Shown piece by piece: positions 5,508-6,920 of a DNA stretch of 6,920 nucleotides. The translations under genes were made by a program, and so were the position numbers. The notes under the pieces are model-generated. The model was not told where the DNA came from, did not search any database, and worked only from the letters and a program-made list of their open reading frames with translations. Location: NCBI GenBank assembly GCA_017529085.1, contig JAFXOC010000517.1, positions 1-6,920 of the forward strand. The letters are read 5' to 3'. Numbering within the stretch: the stretch's first letter is position 1; each line of letters opens with the position of its first letter. This DNA is from Selenomonadaceae bacterium (GTDB lineage Bacteria > Bacillota > Negativicutes > Selenomonadales > Selenomonadaceae).

Positions 5508-5558
5508 AGGGTTTGATGTTTCGCTCTAGCTGAACGAAACACGGCAAAAATTCCTGCG
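5508..5558 (-). pseudogene. Relic resembling the 5' end of the replisome organiser gene
   Basis: On the plus strand, GGGTTTGAT-G-TTTC-GCTCTAGC (5509-5530) repeats 4758-4781, which encodes the start MARARNIKP, with one mismatch and a 2-nt gap. AAATTCCT follows in both places (part of the ribosome site region at 4789-4796; 5547-5554 here), though the relic has about 10 extra bases between the blocks. No further homology to that gene is visible. It also contains an 18-codon GTG ORF with AGGAAT upstream, probably meaningless. A copy left by recombination is the simplest reading; a shared protein-binding site is the alternative. Confidence 0.4.
5517..5541. promoter_or_regulatory. 25-bp imperfect palindrome, TGTTTCG...CGAAACA
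   Basis: TGTTTCGCTC and GAACGAAACA form 10-bp arms with one mismatch (a G-U pair in minus-strand RNA) around TAGCT. It lies just after the LysM gene. A second small dyad, CAAAC-AGG-GTTTG, is next to it at 5503-5515. No T-run follows. The outer bases recall half-sites of bacterial parS (TGTTTC/GAAACA), but the spacing is about 9 bp longer than the 16-bp consensus. Confidence 0.4.
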
Positions 5559-5559
5559 T

Positions 5560-5892
5560 CTAGTCGAGGGCGTGGGGTTTTTGTTTTTTATAGGATATTT
5601 TTATTATGTCGTTTGGTTGAAGTTTGTAATTTACATCTTTCAGCCATCTATTTTTTTGTTCCACTTCATATACAAATTCCAAGAAGTAGATTTCGTTCTT
5701 TAAATGGTTTTCGTCATAATAATTCTGGCAGATTTGCCAAAAAGTCTCGTTCGGTCTTACTTGATGGGCGATTTCGATTTCTTGCATCATGTCGCTTCGC
5801 AGGGTTTGCGTTATACATAAAGCACCAAGCGCAAAGCCGACTAAAGAACCGATAAAGAATGATTTGTTTAGTCTGCGTTTTTTTGTTTTCAT
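5560..5892 (-). CDS. Membrane-anchored LysM-like protein
   Basis: A 110-residue protein with a basic N-terminus (KTKKRRLNK), one hydrophobic segment at about 11-31 (FFIGSLVGFALGALCITQTL) and a LysM-like domain at about 43-100: VRPNETFWQICQNYY at the start and LQPNDIIKI at the end, the two most recognisable LysM positions. By the positive-inside rule the domain should face outside. Cys26 is not in a proper lipobox (Leu at -1), so lipidation is unlikely. LysM domains bind N-acetylglucosamine polymers such as peptidoglycan. The size and layout resemble YneA-type cell-division inhibitors and other small LysM membrane proteins, but I cannot claim that function. The insertion between loops is longer than in a standard 44-residue LysM. 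The ribosome site AAAGGA lies 9 nt before the ATG. Confidence 0.72.
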   Translation of the reverse strand: MKTKKRRLNKSFFIGSLVGFALGALCITQTLRSDMMQEIEIAHQVRPNETFWQICQNYYDENHLKNEIYFLEFVYEVEQKNRWLKDVNYKLQPNDIIKISYKKQKPHALD

Positions 5893-5909
5893 TGTGATTT
5901 TCCTTTCTT

Positions 5910-5940
5910 AAATCCTGTTCAATTAGGACGGGATTTTTTT
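5910..5940 (+). terminator. Rho-independent terminator-like hairpin, plus-strand orientation
   Basis: AAATCCTGTTC (5910-5920) pairs with GGACGGGATTT (5926-5936) around AATTA, an 11-bp stem using two G-U pairs, and runs into seven T's. In minus-strand RNA the same two pairs become C-A mismatches and no U-tract follows, so the structure favours a rightward transcript. No plus-strand gene is visible upstream. Read leftwards it lies just before the LysM ribosome site and could instead affect translation. Confidence 0.45.
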
Positions 5941-6065
5941 ATTGGCAAGTAAAACAGCGATTTAGTTCCTTTGCCATTAAATTCTTGTGTGTTGTTTTTT
6001 GGCTTTTTATAATTCTCGTTTTGCTTCTTAAAAAAATCCCGAAGCACTTTTTTTAAAGACTTTAT
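5919..6065 (-). CDS. Small basic protein, apparently without a normal start codon
   Basis: The frame from 6065 to TGA 5921-5919 reads like a real small protein: KSLKKVLRDFFKKQNENY, a Lys/Asn linker, then GKGTKSLFYLPIKKSRPN. The best ribosome site, AAAAGGGG (6081-6074), is 8 nt before ATA 6065-6063, not an ATG. That ATA overlaps the previous gene's TAA as ATAA, exactly where an ATGA overlap would be expected, giving 48 residues. The first standard start in frame is GTG 6047-6045 (42 residues), with no ribosome site at the right distance. So either ATA initiates, GTG does so poorly, or a G-to-A change removed an ATG. The stop lies within the loop of the hairpin at 5910-5940. Function unknown. 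Confidence 0.45.
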   Translation of the reverse strand: MKSLKKVLRDFFKKQNENYKKPKNNTQEFNGKGTKSLFYLPIKKSRPN

Positions 6066-6451
6066 ATTAATATCCCCTTTTGATAATTGTTCTTTATTTG
6101 AAGGCTTTGGATGTAGGTGATAACGCTGCTACGAAGAATTTTATCTCGTCCGCCGGGTATCTCCACTAACGCTACGCTACCTTCGTCTATCATCTTTTTG
6201 ACTTCTTTTATATTTCGCCCTACCATTTCACACACTTCGACCTGTGTCAATAATTTTTCATCGTCAAGATATTCCGTTTCTTGCTTGGCGTTAAAGGTGG
6301 CTATGGCTTCTTGAAGCAACGATTTAAGGCTTTCAACTTCCCTTTTCAATAATTGATTTTCCTTGATTAGCGGACGGATTTCTTTAGTTAAAGCGTGTTC
6401 TACGCCTTTTTCAATGCTGGCAACCATGATTTCTTCGATTGTCTTTGCCAT
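6062..6451 (-). CDS. Coiled-coil plus MerR/excisionase-like DNA-binding protein
   Basis: A 129-residue protein with two parts. Residues about 20-55 form a coiled coil (KENQLLKREVESLKSLLQEA), probably for dimerisation. Residues about 67-117 form a winged helix-turn-helix of the MerR/excisionase kind: LLTQVEVCEMVGRNIKEVKK, then IDEGSVALVEIPGGRDKI and SVITYI, with the 'GG+.+I..S.V..yi' ending typical of these domains. Such proteins are transcription regulators or recombination directionality factors. Unlike most excisionases the DNA-binding part is C-terminal to a coiled coil, so I favour a regulator. The start is secure: GGAGG with 8-nt spacing. The position near the promoter-proximal end of the cluster fits an early regulator; the target is unknown. 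The final 12 residues (KNNYQKGILI) overlap the next ORF and appear to be extra tail. Confidence 0.72.
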   Translation of the reverse strand: MAKTIEEIMVASIEKGVEHALTKEIRPLIKENQLLKREVESLKSLLQEAIATFNAKQETEYLDDEKLLTQVEVCEMVGRNIKEVKKMIDEGSVALVEIPGGRDKILRSSVITYIQSLQIKNNYQKGILI

Positions 6452-6480
6452 AGCCGTATCCTCCTTTTTTACTTTCAGCG

Positions 6481-6630
6481 TTATTTCGCCATTGTTTCAT
6501 CTAGTTCTTTTTGTAACAACGCTATGTATTTTGTCATTCCGTTATAAACCCCCATATCCCCTCTGGCTTTTGCCTTTTCAGCTATTTCTTGATTAAGATT
6601 AATTTTTTCCCGAAGTTCTTCTTTACTCAT
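6481..6630 (-). CDS. Small helical protein of unknown function (49 aa)
   Basis: ATG 6630-6628 follows AAAGGA (6643-6638) by 7 nt and opens a 49-codon ORF: MSKEELREKINLNQEIAEK, then KARGDMGVYNGMTKYIALL and QKELDETMAK. It is mostly one charged amphipathic helix broken by a GDMGVYNG turn, so it probably forms a helical hairpin or coiled coil. It ends at TAA 6483-6481, 29 nt before the start of the DNA-binding protein, whose ribosome site occupies that gap. Good codon structure and signals make it a likely gene; no family is recognised. Confidence 0.65.
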   Translation of the reverse strand: MSKEELREKINLNQEIAEKAKARGDMGVYNGMTKYIALLQKELDETMAK

Positions 6631-6642
6631 TGTACTGTCCTT

Positions 6643-6748
6643 TCAACCTGTAACAACAATTCTTCCGTAATCTGTTTCTACGGCTTTAAAATCCTGCCAA
6701 TTAAATTTTTCATCCGCTTTCTCGGCTTGCTTGTTGGTAATTTCCCAT
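6643..6748 (-). pseudogene. Tiny ORF (about 34 aa) out of frame with its start codon
   Basis: ATG 6748-6746 follows AAAGGG by 6 nt, but its frame gives only a dozen codons (MGNYQQASRESG). One base away, a frame with no ATG, GTG or TTG start reads EITNKQAEKADEKFNWQDF and then KAVETDYGRIVVTG to TGA 6645-6643, a plausible small phage-type protein. Deleting one G from the GGG at 6746-6744 would join the good start to the good frame as MEITNKQAEK..., 34 residues. It is thus a frameshifted small gene or a one-base sequence error. Its stop is only 13 nt before the ATG of the 49-aa gene and overlaps that gene's ribosome site. Function unknown. Confidence 0.45.
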
Positions 6749-6772
6749 GAATTTCCCTTTCTTTTTTAACGA

Positions 6773-6802
6773 CTTGTGGATTTGTTTACGAAATCCCACA
6801 AG
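6773..6802. repeat. Inverted repeat upstream of the small-gene cluster
   Basis: CTTGTGGATTT (6773-6783) and AAATCCCACAAG (6791-6802) pair over 11 bp with one bulged base around GTTTACG. No T-run follows on either strand. It lies 25 bp upstream of the first ribosome site of the leftward genes, so it could be an operator or a structured 5' leader. I found no convincing promoter around it. Confidence 0.45.
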
Positions 6803-6821
6803 ATTTGAAGAATTAGGGCGT

Positions 6822-6920
6822 TTAGCGATTGCGTATTTCAGATGAACTCATGTAAACTTTGAAAAAAATTTCCGAAGAAAACGTGCGCTCGGTCAACAAT
6901 GAGATTGAGTTTGCTCTGAA
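6822..6920. other. Window-edge segment, coding strand undecided
   Basis: The minus strand is open from the edge to TAA 6824-6822 (32 codons, including TERTFSSEIFFKVYMSSS) and could be the C-terminus of the preceding leftward gene. The plus strand has an ORF from TTG 6859-6861 to the edge (LKKISEENVRSVNNEIEFAL) whose composition looks more protein-like, but no ribosome site precedes it. The two exclude each other in practice. If the plus ORF is real, the cluster boundary lies here. Between 6749 and 6821 I see nothing except the inverted repeat. Confidence 0.25.

Noticed and set aside
6018..6057. A/T-rich inverted repeat (A7...T7) around GTGCTTCGGGA
   Set aside because: It is explained by Lys-Lys and Phe-Phe codons of the small basic ORF; the stem is only A-T pairs, with no stable core.
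1..6920. CRISPR array, tRNA, rRNA, riboswitch or canonical parS (TGTTTCACGTGAAACA)
   Set aside because: I scanned by eye and found no regularly spaced identical repeats with unique spacers, no tRNA-like cloverleaf, no conserved riboswitch core and no exact parS.

Overview
The window is a compact leftward gene cluster: every well-supported gene is on the minus strand, so transcription runs from position 6920 towards 1. AT-rich DNA, strong AGGAGG-type ribosome binding sites, ATGA stop/start overlaps and TTG/GTG starts point to a Bacillota (Firmicutes) host. I cannot fix the genus; the replication proteins remind me of phages and plasmids of Negativicutes and Clostridia. No capsid, tail, lysis, integrase, rRNA or tRNA gene is present.

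Layout in transcription order. (a) 6920-5893, small early-type genes: an unresolved end, a damaged 33-35 aa ORF, a 49 aa helical protein, a coiled-coil plus MerR/excisionase-like DNA-binding protein, and a roughly 48 aa basic ORF that lacks a normal start codon. (b) 5892-5560, a membrane-anchored LysM-like protein. (c) 5559-5026, a disturbed region: a relic resembling the 5' end of the replication gene downstream, a small ORF, a phage-type gene cut to 41 codons, a striking array with a CC (GG on the coding strand) every 5 bp, and a compound inverted repeat. (d) 5025-3136, the replication block: DUF4314 protein, a DnaD-like replisome organiser and a G39P-like helicase loader, the last two overlapping by ATGA. 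(e) 3135-3039, an intergenic control region with a candidate leftward promoter and, on the opposite strand, a hairpin plus U-tract that could end a short antisense RNA. (f) 3038-305, a coiled-coil protein followed by parA and parB. (g) 308-1, a small zinc-ribbon gene out of frame at an A10 run, then the start of another small gene.

Taken together this is a replication plus partition module. Organiser and loader would bring a DnaB-type helicase to an origin; ParA and ParB would segregate the replicon. The best overall reading is a plasmid-like prophage (phage-plasmid) or a phage-derived plasmid; this is inference, since no structural gene is in view. The most unusual items are the 5-bp-periodic GG array fused to a truncated gene, the possible antisense RNA upstream of the partition genes, and three small genes each one nucleotide change away from a normal start, which means either decay of the element or errors in the sequence.
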